A stretch of DNA of 59,054 nt from Sulfurovum sp. (GTDB lineage: Bacteria > Campylobacterota > Campylobacteria > Campylobacterales > Sulfurovaceae), in assembly GCA_030949325.1 (NCBI GenBank), contig JAUZSQ010000010.1, forward strand, positions 1 to 59,054, read 5' to 3'. The notes below the pieces were generated by a model. The model worked only from the letters and a program-made list of their open reading frames with translations, was not told the origin of the DNA and did not search any database. Below are positions 47,739 to 58,762 of this stretch, in pieces. Both the position numbers and the translations under genes were made by a program. Each line of letters opens with the position of its first letter. Positions within the stretch are counted from its first letter, which is position 1.

Positions 47739-49780
47739 TTAAAATATGTACTTAATACCTACTTGAAAGTTTGACAAGTTTGCAAACTGTCCAAATACGC
47801 CATATTCATCACCACCATATTGATTCCATTCAGCAGAAAGAAGAATATCATCTGCATAAGAGTACTCAAGATCTAGTCTGTTCCAGTACCCACCATTTTC
47901 TTGTTCATACAAAAACAAGTTGTTTACACGCATTGCATCTGACTCTAAGAAGGGTTTAGAAAGAAACAATGTATACATGATTTGGTGTTCTTCTGCTTTT
48001 TTGAAACCATTTGCAAGACCTAGTGTCGCAGGGTTTGCAGTAAATTTACCATAGCTTTGTGTATTTCCATCATACTGAACATTTTCATCTACATAATCTA
48101 AGTTCCATGTATCCATGAACTGAAGACTGATAAAGAGATTTTTAGCCACAGTCACATCAGCACCGATAACAAACTTAAATATATCTGCATCTTGCATAGT
48201 CATTGCATTGGCTATATCACCATACGCCAATTTACCAAGATCTACTTCTGCTACTTTTGACCCTTGGTCATACACAAACTCACCTCTAATAACAATAGGT
48301 GCAAAACTTGTATCTAAAGCATAATCAAAAGAAGAACCAAAGGTATTGACCTGATTTACCCCTTGATCAAACACCAGTGTAGCAGCTCCTGCTGTCGCAG
48401 GATTATAGTTTGAACCATCTGCATTTTGTAAACGTACAGTTGTGGTATTAAATGCTGCATTATACCCTGCAACTGATGTCAATTTCTCTCCAGATGCACC
48501 TTCCCATCTCATATCTATCACAGGATTATTATCCCAATGACGGTAATAGTTTAACGGTTAAAGTTTAATCCAAAATCTGTTGCTTTGGCATACTTCACAC
48601 CAAAGTTATGGTCTTGAAGGTCTCTACTAATATCATCTACTCTATACGATGTTTTCATACCTGCAAAAGTATTGAATGTGGCAAAGGTAGTATCACCCAT
48701 GTATTCAAACATATGTTTTGGATTTTTATAATCAAATTGTGTATTTCCTGCACTAAGATTGGTGGTACTGCCCGTTTGAACGATGACACCTTCAAGCATT
48801 TGATTACCTGAGGGTCCACCTGAAGCAGGAAGACCAATTGCCGTAGGGTCTCCACCAAAACTACTAATCATCCCCGAAACATCAGATACATTGTCCGTAA
48901 ACCCTGCTACAGTCAGTCCTTCAAATCCTTGAAGAATACCATTACCAGCAGGAATACCAAAGGCACCAGAGAATGCACCATCAAATGCAGAAGCTACCCT
49001 ACCCATATCTCTACCAATATTTACAAATCCATTATACTGCCCTGTAATCGCATCTGTTCCAAGACTTACAAAAGGCTGTCCTTGGTCACCAGTACGGCTA
49101 TCATACAGTCCTGGTATTTGATTGATACGACCCACATCAGGCACCCAAACAAATTGTAAAGAATCATTGTTCCCTAGGTCTTTTTCTGCGACCATCATCC
49201 ACAAAGGAATTCTACTGTCTTCCATCGTGTTTTGTCCCCACTCACGATAATCAGTAGGGTTAATGATGTCTAAAAATTTTACACCATCGGCTTTACCCCA
49301 TACGACTTGTTGCTTACCTAAACGTAAATCCCAACCACCTAAAGTAGTATCAATATAGAGTTCACGCAAGGCATCATACTGTGTATAGTTTCTGTGGAAT
49401 TCATAACCCTCTACACCCTCTGTATTACCCACTGCTTGTATTTCTGCATGAAAACTACTTTCTTCGCCAATGCTACCATTGACAAAAATTTTGAGTGTAC
49501 CCTCACCCTTCATAATATCACCACTTTCATGAGGTGCTAGGGGGTTAAGACTACTTCCACTTTTTGTAAAAACAGATGCTTCTGCTTTTAAATATCCTGA
49601 TATTTCGATATCTGATTCTTCTTCCTCTATCTCTTCAGGCTCTTCTAGTAACGCTGTTTCATTTTCTACAACAGAGAGGTTTGATTCTGCCATAGATACA
49701 GAGCTTACTTCTTCAGCTACAGAGGGGAGAGTCAATACTGCTATGACTACCGCAGAAAGTAATATGCGTTTTTTTATCAT
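47739..49780 (-). CDS. DUF1302-type outer-membrane barrel protein (one frameshift)
   Basis: This is a protein of about 680 residues with a signal peptide (1-22), an acidic segment, then the DUF1302-like start SGYLKAEASVFTKSG and long amphipathic strands. Typical pieces are DLRLGKQQVVWGKADGVKFL, NPTDYREWGQNTMEDSRIPL and a terminal ...VGIKYIF ending in Phe, as in outer-membrane barrels. The frame breaks near 48550: one added base joins GLNFN to YYRHWDNNPVIDMRWEG. It is transcribed with the LolA-like gene upstream and the RND gene downstream. Confidence 0.85.
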
Positions 49781-49790
49781 TTTATATCCC

Positions 49791-50780
49791 TTATCTTTTT
49801 ATTTTTTTAAGTGTAGATTCTTGCCATAAAGAGGAAGTACTGTATTTCTTCTTTCCTACTTTAAAACTCGTTTGGTCTCTTTTAGTCACTTTTTTAGGAA
49901 TATATGCCAATGATTCATGACCATTTCTCAAATCTTTTCCATACCATGTGTACCATCTTAATGCTCTTGGGTCAGAACTACCCTCAGCTTTTGGCCAGTT
50001 TTTATCAAGAATTTTAATCTTTTTGCCACCTTTGTAATACTCTGTATGATAATCAGCAAACGTTTTTGTATCTACATAAGTAATACGGTAGTCATACCAC
50101 CAACCTGAAAATTTCGTTGTACTTTTAACTTTATACACTTCACGTCCAGAAAATGCATTCGTTCCAGCTGGTAAATTTTTGGTAGAAGATGTTTGTTCTG
50201 CTTTAGGAATTACCAATGATTTTATCGCCATTCCAAATTTTTGTGTACCCATCAATGTATGTTTTTCGTGCATCGGTTTACGCAAAGTAACATCACCAAA
50301 AGTAAAATCTGTACCCCCCCATGATTCATCATGTGCAGGTTGTGCAAATCTTCTTACTTTTCTCAATGCTGGTAACCATAGTAAATACTCTTGACTTTTA
50401 GCATCATCTTTATAATCTGTAATCAACATACCTGTACCTCTTAATTTACCCGCACGGAATATCGCTAAATCTTTTGATTTGATTCTGGGGTCTGAGGCAA
50501 AGTCATTGTTCAAATATCTTTCAACTGTCTCTGTAAGTGCTTTTTTACCTTTAGATTTTTTGACAATCTTAGTAATGGTTCTACCTTTTTTAACAATAGA
50601 ATAATTCTTAAAAGCAAAGAAATGGTTTACGTAATACACATTATCCATAATTGCTTTTGCGTTGCTAAGCTTCCCTTTTGGGTATGCTAAATTGACATCG
50701 ACACCTGCACTCGCAGCTGTCACCAATAATGCAGTAGTGAGTACTGCTCCATACATTTTTTTTGTTATACTATTTATCAT
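49791..50780 (-). CDS. LolA-like outer membrane lipoprotein-sorting protein, paralogue 1
   Basis: This 329-residue protein has a signal peptide (about 1-25, ending ASAGVD). It has the hallmarks of periplasmic 'outer membrane lipoprotein-sorting' proteins with a LolA-like half-barrel: LLWLPALRKVRRFAQPAHDE, a GTDFTFGDV segment, and WWYDYRITYVDTKTF. It shares this pattern with the product of 50897-51805. An AAGGAAG site precedes the start and a TATAAT at 50799-50804 lies close upstream, so it probably leads the transporter operon. Confidence 0.85.
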   Translation of the reverse strand: MINSITKKMYGAVLTTALLVTAASAGVDVNLAYPKGKLSNAKAIMDNVYYVNHFFAFKNYSIVKKGRTITKIVKKSKGKKALTETVERYLNNDFASDPRIKSKDLAIFRAGKLRGTGMLITDYKDDAKSQEYLLWLPALRKVRRFAQPAHDESWGGTDFTFGDVTLRKPMHEKHTLMGTQKFGMAIKSLVIPKAEQTSSTKNLPAGTNAFSGREVYKVKSTTKFSGWWYDYRITYVDTKTFADYHTEYYKGGKKIKILDKNWPKAEGSSDPRALRWYTWYGKDLRNGHESLAYIPKKVTKRDQTSFKVGKKKYSTSSLWQESTLKKIKR

Positions 50781-50798
50781 TATTCTTCCTTGTCCAAA

Positions 50799-50804
50799 AT
50801 TATA
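50799..50804 (-). promoter_or_regulatory. -10 box for the LolA-like/DUF1302/RND operon
   Basis: TATAAT on the minus strand, within a very AT-rich 116-bp gap, is about 20 nt upstream of the LolA-like start, predicting a short leader. Confidence 0.5.
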
Positions 50805-50896
50805 GAATATACTTATACTGGTACTGTACTCAATATAGGCACTTACAACATATTATATAAAAAATAATTATACATTACTTAATCTATAGATATTTC

Positions 50897-51805
50897 TCAG
50901 CGTTTTATTTTTTTGAGGGTTCTTGTATGCCAGAAGGCGTTTTTGATATTTTGATTGGTTTTTATCCGTTTTTTAGGAATATAGGTAGCCATTTCATAGC
51001 CTGTATCGGTATCTTTACTATACCAATAGTACCATATTTTTAATGTAGATTTAGTATTATTTCCTATACTTGTCCAATGTCGATGCACTTCTTTGATATG
51101 TTTCCCATTTTTATAATACTTTGTTTTATAATCGGTAAAATACTCACTATCTATATACGAAATACGATAATCATACCAATGTGCTTTCTTTTTATAGGTA
51201 CTTTTGACAACATAGATTTTTCTTTTTCTTATTTTGGTACTTTTTTTATAGGGAAAACCTTTGCCATACCTTCCCAATTCACCCTTTTTAAATGCCATCA
51301 TCAAAAGTTCTATATCCATGACTTTGGTTTGCATGAGTGTATACTTCTCTTCATCAAAACGTCTGAGCTTCACATCTTGCAAAAAAGCAATATCCCCAGC
51401 ACCTATCCCTGCATCTTGTGGTTCTGCCATACGCCTTACTTTACGCAAAGCTGGTAGCCACATCATGAACTGATGAGAGCGTTTGGGGTCAAGATAAGAA
51501 GTCATCAAAATACCCAAGCCATTGAGCTTACCTGAACGTATAATAATAATATCTTTAGATTTAACCACTCCATCATCATAGTCATTGGATAAAAAACGCT
51601 CTACTGCGGTGATGCGTGGTTTGACACCTACACTTCTGCTGACCGAGATGATACTGCTTCGATTTCGCTTTTTAATCATGATGTTTTTAAAAGCCATAGC
51701 ATGATTAACATCATAAGATTTTTGGGCTATTTCCTCTGCTAGATTAGCCCCACTTTGTACACAAAACACTAAAGACAGGACAAGAATAGCTGTTACTTTT
51801 AACAT
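50897..51805 (-). CDS. LolA-like outer membrane lipoprotein-sorting protein, paralogue 2
   Basis: This 302-residue protein has a signal peptide (1-20) and shares a clear family pattern with the neighbouring 49791-50780 product: FMMWLPALRKVRRMAEPQD versus LLWLPALRKVRRFAQPAH, DIAFLQDVKLRRFDEEKYTL, HWYDYRISYIDSEYFTDYKT, and both end in TLKKIKR. Tandem duplication followed by divergence is likely. It lies 3 bp from the M48 protease gene, so the two are probably cotranscribed. Confidence 0.83.
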   Translation of the reverse strand: MLKVTAILVLSLVFCVQSGANLAEEIAQKSYDVNHAMAFKNIMIKKRNRSSIISVSRSVGVKPRITAVERFLSNDYDDGVVKSKDIIIIRSGKLNGLGILMTSYLDPKRSHQFMMWLPALRKVRRMAEPQDAGIGAGDIAFLQDVKLRRFDEEKYTLMQTKVMDIELLMMAFKKGELGRYGKGFPYKKSTKIRKRKIYVVKSTYKKKAHWYDYRISYIDSEYFTDYKTKYYKNGKHIKEVHRHWTSIGNNTKSTLKIWYYWYSKDTDTGYEMATYIPKKRIKTNQNIKNAFWHTRTLKKIKR

Positions 51806-51807
51806 CG

Positions 51808-53018
51808 TTAACTGGCTTTAGATACATCAAATCCCAACTCTTTGAGACGCTCCAATACAGGAGGATGCGTATGATAAAAAAAGATAACCAAAGGATGTGA
51901 CTTTGGAAAGGATTTATTTTCTGTGACGAGTTTCATCAACGCTGAGACAAGGTTTTCTTTGCCTCCCATTTTTGAGCCAAACACATCGGCTGCGTATTCG
52001 TTGTGACGGCTCACAGCAGACATAAAAGGGGTAAACACAAAGCTCAATAGTGGCAACAGAAGCATCAGCATCGCTATTTGTACTCCTGCTTCAGGGATAA
52101 CAGCCATCTCGTTAAAGAGACTATCAGGCAAATGCCCAAAAAGATAAAAAGCAATAAAGAGCAAAAGTCCCATAAGCCCTATATTCTTCCAAATATCCCC
52201 ATGGCTAAAGTGTCCCAATTCGTGTCCTAGTACGGCTAGGAGTTCTTTGGTATTGAGCTTTTCTATGAGCGTATCAAACAAGACCACACGCTTAGATTTA
52301 CCCAATCCTCCAAAAAAAAGGCATTGAGACGGCTGTCTCTTTTGGATGCGTCCATCACAAATATACCATCATTTTTGAGTCCTACTTCCTCCATCATTTT
52401 AGAAATTTCGCTTTTGAGTTCTCCTTCTTCTAAGGGCGAAAAGGTATTAAAAAGTGCCATAAATGTAGGTGCTAAGACATTTGCCATCACAGCAATACTA
52501 AACATCGCCACAAAACCCCAAATCCACCACGTCTCGTAGCTACTCAAAATCCATGCCAAGAGTACAAAAATAGCCCCACCTATGACAACAAAAAGCAAGG
52601 TAGATTTGAGCGTATCGAGTACATACATCTTGGGGGTCATTTTATTGAACCCAAAGCGTTCATCAATATAAAACTTTTGATACCATTCAAAAGGAGAAGC
52701 TATCAAACCATTGAGAAAAATAAACCCAAACAAAAAAACCACAGCTTCAAGTATCATATTGTCAATAAGTAGTGTAGAAGAAAGCCAAGAAAATCCTATC
52801 AAAACCCAAAATAAAAAGGAAAAATAATCAATAAAGGTTGTGAGTATCCCTAATTTTCCATTGGCTACAGCATAATTACCTGCGACTAAATACTTATCAG
52901 CAGACATCAAAACAGGGGTTTTTCGTTTTTCTTCATTGATATACCCAATCTGCATGACTGAGATATAAACCTTGATAAAGGTATACATAGAATACACGAT
53001 AATTATCATTTCTAACAT
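51808..53018 (-). CDS. M48-family (Ste24/CAAX protease-like) membrane metalloprotease (one frameshift)
   Basis: This integral-membrane zinc protease of about 403 residues has several helices, the CAAX-protease N-terminal region (ASPFEWYQKFYIDERFGF), and the zinc motif HEXXH in VLGHELGHFSHGD with a distal zinc-ligand region SRHNEYAADVFG. The frame breaks at an 8-T run near 52320. One more T joins RLNAFFF to GGLGKSKRVVLFDTLIEKL, the standard M48 sequence. Known relatives clear misfolded membrane proteins. Position beside LolA-like genes suggests an envelope quality-control role. Confidence 0.9.
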
Positions 53019-53084
53019 AAAATTTCCTTAAAATAATCTAGCTAGAATATACCTAATCATGGCTTAAATCATCGCTAGATAGGC

Positions 53085-53090
53085 TATAAT
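53085..53090 (+). promoter_or_regulatory. -10 box for uup
   Basis: TATAAT lies 28 nt before the ATG on the plus strand. The surrounding GCTATAATATACCT (53084-53097) is a near copy of GCTAGAATATACCT at 53041-53054. Confidence 0.55.
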
Positions 53091-53117
53091 ATACCTCACA
53101 AAACCCAAGGAAACCTT

Positions 53118-55055
53118 ATGGCACTTATCGACCTTTTTCATATCAAAAAACAGTATGACATTAAGCTTTTGCTCGATGATGTAGATTTTCATCTCAACAA
53201 AGGAGAGAGGGTCACGGTTGTAGGACAAAATGGCTGTGGGAAATCCACACTATTAAAAATCATCATGGGACAAGAAGAACCTACAGAAGGCAGTCGTATC
53301 GTCCAAAATGGTATACATATTGAAATGCTCTCCCAACAGCCCATTTTTGAAGCACACCTTTCTGTACGAGAAGCCATCATCAATGAACTCTCCGACCTCA
53401 AAGAAGCCAAAGATAGCTATGATGCCTTGTCTTTGGAAGTAGCCCAAGATTTTGAAAATACTACTTTATTAGCCAAACTAGAAAAGGCTTCAGCCTATCT
53501 TGACCATCATAATGCATGGAACTTAGATGACAAAATTGAGCGTGTGATGCAAGAGTTTCACCTCAAAGAATATGAGCATCGTCCTGTACTCTCGTTATCA
53601 GGTGGAGAACAACGCCGTGTGGCATTGGCATCCCTCATACTCAAAAAGCCTGATATACTGCTGCTTGATGAGCCTACGAACCACCTTGATGTCTATATGG
53701 TAGAGTTTTTGGAAGAGATACTACTCAAAGAGCACTTTACCCTACTCTTCATCTCTCATGATAGGCACTTTATAGAGAGTATCGCCACGCGTGTAGTAGA
53801 AGTAGATAATCAAGAACTCATCTCTTATACGGGTGGCTACACAGCGTACCTAGAACAAAAAGAAGCAAGAATGCACAGCCTACAAAAAGGGCATGAAAAC
53901 CTGCTCAAACTTGTCAAACAAGAAGACGATTGGTTAGCCAAAGGGGTCAAGGCTAGAGGAAAGCGTAATCAAGGACGTAAAAAACGCGTCTTTGAACTGC
54001 GTGACGAAGCCAAGAAGAACCCTACACTCATACACAAAATGATGGTAGAACTCGAACGAGAGAAACAACATTTCAACCGTGACGAAGGTGTATCACGCAA
54101 AAAGATGCTTTTTGAACTCGAAGACCTCTGCTACGCCGTACCCAACAAAAAACTCATCGAAAACCTCACAACGCGTATCTTGCAAAAAGACAAGATAGCC
54201 ATAGTAGGTATCAATGGAGCAGGTAAATCCACCCTGCTCAAACTCATGCTAGGACGCATACAGCCAGACTCTGGCATACTCAAACAAGGAGAGTTTGCCT
54301 TAGGATACTTCGACCAACACAGAGAAATGCTAGACGACAACAAAACCCTCATAGAAACATTTTGTCCTGATGGAGGTGACCAAATAGACGTACAAGGTAC
54401 AGTCTATCATGTCTATGGCTATCTCAAATCCTTTCTCTTTCCCAAAGAGTTCTTGGAAAAAAAGGTAGGTATGCTCTCAGGTGGAGAGAAAAACCGTGTA
54501 GCCCTAGCCCTGCTACTCTCCAAAAAAGTAGATTGTCTCATACTTGATGAACCTACCAATGACTTGGATATACAAACCATTAATATCCTAGAAGAAAAAC
54601 TCATCAACTTCTCTGGAGCGATACTTTTTGTCTCTCATGACAGATATTTCATAGACAAAATAGCCTCCAAACTCTTCATCTTTAAGGGTGATGGAGTCAT
54701 AGAAGAATCGTACCAAACCTACACGCAATACCTAGAGATAGAAAAAACGATAAAGGAGCTAAGTAGCCTAGAAAAAGAAGTCAAAGCCACTGTAAGCAAA
54801 AAAGAAACAAACACAAGCAAAAAACAAACCAAACTAAGCTACAAACAACAACAATCCTACGACAAGCTACCCGACGAAATAGAAGAGTTAGAAGAACAAA
54901 TCAAAGCAATAAACACCTGCCTCTACGACCCCAAATGCTACGAAGAAAAAGGACTAAGCACCCTCACAGAAGAACTAGCCAAAATAGAAGCCATCTATGA
55001 AGAAAAAACCGATATTTATTTAGAGGTTTTGGAGATTGTGGAGGGCTTGGGGTAG
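53118..55055 (+). CDS. uup: ABC-F family ATPase, Uup type
   Basis: This 645-residue soluble ATPase has two ABC cassettes and no membrane domain. Cassette 1 has GQNGCGKST, LSGGEQRRVAL and LLLDEPTNHLD; cassette 2 has GINGAGKST, LSGGEKNRVAL and LILDEPTNDLD. A linker between them is rich in charged helix (RGKRNQGRKKRVFELRDEAK). A C-terminal coiled-coil arm of about 100 residues (DEIEELEEQIKAIN) is typical of Uup, which acts on ribosomes or branched DNA. ABC-F paralogues are hard to separate by eye. AAGGAAA precedes the ATG. Confidence 0.9.
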   Translation: MALIDLFHIKKQYDIKLLLDDVDFHLNKGERVTVVGQNGCGKSTLLKIIMGQEEPTEGSRIVQNGIHIEMLSQQPIFEAHLSVREAIINELSDLKEAKDSYDALSLEVAQDFENTTLLAKLEKASAYLDHHNAWNLDDKIERVMQEFHLKEYEHRPVLSLSGGEQRRVALASLILKKPDILLLDEPTNHLDVYMVEFLEEILLKEHFTLLFISHDRHFIESIATRVVEVDNQELISYTGGYTAYLEQKEARMHSLQKGHENLLKLVKQEDDWLAKGVKARGKRNQGRKKRVFELRDEAKKNPTLIHKMMVELEREKQHFNRDEGVSRKKMLFELEDLCYAVPNKKLIENLTTRILQKDKIAIVGINGAGKSTLLKLMLGRIQPDSGILKQGEFALGYFDQHREMLDDNKTLIETFCPDGGDQIDVQGTVYHVYGYLKSFLFPKEFLEKKVGMLSGGEKNRVALALLLSKKVDCLILDEPTNDLDIQTINILEEKLINFSGAILFVSHDRYFIDKIASKLFIFKGDGVIEESYQTYTQYLEIEKTIKELSSLEKEVKATVSKKETNTSKKQTKLSYKQQQSYDKLPDEIEELEEQIKAINTCLYDPKCYEEKGLSTLTEELAKIEAIYEEKTDIYLEVLEIVEGLG

Positions 55056-55069
55056 CAAGTCTGTTACGC

Positions 55070-56555
55070 CTATAAAAAGCGTAACATCTCGGCTTGAATA
55101 TTTTCTTTTTTGACGATAACTGAGTGGATAATAGGTTTGCTAAAGAGTCCGTTTATCATCGCTGGTACAGATACATTGGTATTTTCACTGACCCATTTGA
55201 GGGCTTGGGTGTCTTCTTTGACAGTGTGTCCTAAGGCTTTGGCTACAGCAGGTGAAAACTTTGTCCATTCGGCTGTGGAATAGACAATGGTTTTGAGTGC
55301 TTTTGTTCTTAGGGTGTCATAGGATTTCATACAAGTGGCTGTATGTGTATCCATAATATATCCCTCTTTTGCATAGTGACTTACTTTAGCGTATTGACCT
55401 ATGACAGCTTCACATTCTGCATCATCTGAAAAAGAAGCATCAAAATCTTCATGTAAGGATGCTAATTCTGCTGGGGTTAATTGGTATTTTCCTTCACTTG
55501 CCAAGGCTTCCATGAGTACTTTGGTACGCGTGGCTCCAAATTTGTCAAACATGATACGTTCTACATTGGAGCTTTTCAAAATATCCATCGCAGGAGAGTC
55601 TGTTTGTATCAAATCTCGCGTACTTAAATCATACCTTCCTTTACAAATCCAATCAGTTAATATGTTGTTACTGTTAGAAGAGATAAGGATTTTTTCTATA
55701 GGTAATCCTGCTTTTTTGGCATAATAGGCACCTAATGCATTACCAAAGTTACCTGAGGGGACAACAAGATAAACCTTTTCTCCCATACATATCTCATTTT
55801 TGCGTACAAGTTCTAAATACGCGTGGATATGATAAATAATTTGAAAGATAATACGTCCAAAGTTTACAGAGTTTGCTGCTGAGAGTTTGATATTTTTTTG
55901 GGATAGTTGTGCTTTGAAATCTTCTGAGGCTAGTAGCTCTTTGAGGGTATTTTGCGTATCATCAAAATTGCCTTCTACGCCTATGACTTTGAGGTTTGGT
56001 GCATCTTCTGTGACCATTTGTAGTCTTTGTACATCGGATGTACCACCATCAGGATAGAGACAGGCTACTTGTATATTGTTTTGATTTTTGAAAGTCTCTA
56101 GTGTAGCAGGTCCCGTATCACCAGAAGTCTGCTGCCATGATAAGGTATTGTTCACCTCTTTGTTGTGCGACTTTAGACAAGACATAACCAAAAGGCTGTA
56201 ACGCCATATCTTTGAAGGCTCGTGTTGGACCATGATAAAGTTCACAGATGAAGCAGTCTTCTGTTATCTTGGAAAGTGGTACAGGGTTTGAGGGGTCATC
56301 AAAGGTATCGTATCTATCTAAGGCATTTTTGAGCACTTCAGATTCTATATCTATCCCAAAGTTTTCTAAGAAGTCTAACGCCAAGGTTTTGTAGTGGCTT
56401 GAGAGATGTCCTTCTAAAAAATCTATATCTAGTGTGGGTAGTTTCTCAGGTACATAAAGTCCACCAAAACTGGCACTTGGGCTAAGTATCGCTTCTGAAA
56501 ATAGTACAGATGATGGTTTTGTTCCATCATTTCCTCGTGTTTCTGTAAATTGCAT
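55070..56555 (-). CDS. thrC: Threonine synthase (one frameshift)
   Basis: ThrC converts O-phosphohomoserine to threonine with PLP. The N-terminal MQFTETRGNDGTKPSSVLFS is typical of this form, and the cofactor lysine is Lys115 in GPTRAFKDMALQ. After a one-base lesion near 56133 (ATGGCAGCAGACTTCTGG), the frame continues ATSGDTGPATLE, the substrate-phosphate motif. VPSGNFGNALGAYYAK follows, and the protein ends MLRFL. About 495 residues after correction, normal for the family. The last codons form half of an 8-bp inverted repeat shared with the convergent uup end. Confidence 0.93.
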
Positions 56556-56610
56556 CTGGAATCCTCGTAAATATGATAAAAATGATTATAGCCAAAAATC
56601 AATTGATTGT

Positions 56611-58762
56611 TTACTCTTTTGCTCTCTCTTTTTCATTTTGATGATAGAAAGAAACAATATCTTCAGACAGTAAAGGCTTCGCAAAATAATATCCTTGTCC
56701 CATATCACAGTCATAACTCGCCAAAAGGGCTTCTTGTTCAGCTGTCTCTACCCCTTCGGCAATCACTTTATAGCCCAAACTATGAGACAAGAGGATAATT
56801 GCTTTGGAAACCTCTACATCATGTTTATTCTTAGGAATATCTACAATGAAGGACTTATCAATCTTAATCGTATCAATAGCAAGACTTTTGAGGTAACTCA
56901 TAGAAGAATATCCTGTCCCAAAATCATCAATAGCTATCTTGCATCCCAAGGATCGTAAATCATCTAATATAGTCAATTTCTCTGTACTATATTCCATAAT
57001 ATAACGTTCGGTAAGTTCAATCTCAATATCATGAGATTGATACCCGTCTCTTCTATAATATTTGTAAAATGCATCAACGCATCGACTTGGCGAAATTGAA
57101 TACTAGAAATATTAATAGTAATAAGTCCCATATCTACCCCTTGTGACTTCCAATCCATATACGCGATACACGCTTCTGAAAATATATGGTACCCCAATTC
57201 AATAATCAGCCCAATATCTTCAGCTACAGAGATAAACTCTTCAGGAGATACCGTACCTAACAATTCACTTTTCCAGCGTACCAAGGCTTCAACACCTAGA
57301 ATCTTTCTCGAATTTAAGTCATATTGAGGTTGGAAGCAGAGGGTAAATTCTTCTTTATCCAAAGCATGAATTAATTCTTGTTCCAAGTCTAGACGACGTT
57401 GCATATCAATAGAGAGCTGTGTATTATAAAACGCATAGGTATCTTTACCCAAGTCTTTGGCATGATACATCGCAGAATCAGCATATTTCAATAAAGTATG
57501 CTTATCTTGTCCATCTTGGGGATACTTAACGATACCTATACTCGCAGTAGTATTGAGACTATACTCTTGAATACTCATAGGATTGCGTATGCGTTCAACT
57601 AGGGTTTGCACCAATATCTCTATCTTTGCAATATCACGTTTCTTTTCGATAATAGCGATAAATTCATCACCCCCCAAACGTGCAATAAAGCTTGACTCTC
57701 CCAATAGGTTTTGAATACGACGAGACAAAATGATAAGCATTTCATCTCCTACATCATGCCCTAGCGTATCATTAATCACTTTGAATCTATCAAGGTCAAT
57801 GAACAACAGGATAAAGGGTGTTTTTGGGGACTTATTTTGGCTAAGGAGTCTATCCATATACATATCAGCTTGTAAACGGTTAGGTAAAGCTGTCAATGCA
57901 TCATGATATGCCAAGGCATACATAGATTTTCTATGTCCCAATATCTTGAAGTAACTATGCATCAACACCAAAGAGACCAAAAATGCAAAAGCAAAGAAAA
58001 TCAGCGTAATCCACTGTTCTTTATTTTGATGGTTGGTATATTCTGATTCTAAGAGCTTATAAATTTCATCAAGGCTTTCATCTAGTTTTAGTCTTTTATT
58101 ACTGTTAATTATTTTTTCTACCGCTCTAATATCAGAAATCAATTTTTTGGTATGCATAAAGAAATACTTTATATCTTCGTTGGTATCTTTATGTAGTGCC
58201 AAACTCTTTATATCTCTCTCAAAATCTAAGTGATGTATCCTATTTCCTATAAAGATTTGACCTACTTTAAACAAAACCTCTCGTAAAAGATTTTCGCACT
58301 TGAATATTTTCTCCAAAAGAATTTTCAACATTTTTTTGTAAAACATAGAGATAATAAGTAGAATTGGTAATTCTTGCATTCAAACTCTTAAAATGCTCTA
58401 TCAAATCTACCTTTGAGTGCATATTGAGTCGATATATTTTCTAACTTATACTGGATAGACTTACCCACTTTTTGCATAAAATCATTGTCTCGTAAATAGA
58501 CTAACTCATTCTCAAATTGACTCGTAAACTGAAAAATGGCATCATTATCAATATAACGATAAGAATGTATCAATACATTATCAAGCTCATGATTATAACC
58601 TTCTAGATTAATTAACGTTTTTTTATAGCTATAATATTCTTGCATCTTTTTATCTATATTTTGTAAATAGATAAATAGTACCAATAAAAAAATCATAAAC
58701 GAAACCAATAGTATAATAATAAAATAACTACTTTGTTTGGGTATCGTATTAGTGTGAAGCAT
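56611..58762 (-). CDS. Membrane-anchored GGDEF-EAL cyclic-di-GMP protein (three frameshifts)
   Basis: This protein of about 715 residues has an N-terminal helix (about 12-34), a periplasmic helical sensor region, and a second helix (WITLIFFAFAFLVSLVLMHSYF). A diguanylate cyclase domain follows with an intact active site (RLGGDEFIAI) and PNRLQADMYMDRLL. A phosphodiesterase domain then has EALVRW and DDFGTGYSSMSYL. Both domains keep key residues, so it could make or break cyclic di-GMP. Lesions lie near 58415, 58280 and 57045. The bridged protein contains DIEIELTERYI, the EAL-domain strand with a metal ligand. Confidence 0.88.

Noticed and set aside
55062-55086. 8-bp inverted repeat TGTTACGC/GCGTAACA as a uup/thrC terminator
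   Set aside because: The stem is perfect and well placed, but there is no T-run on either side and half of it is thrC coding sequence. I left it out of the features.
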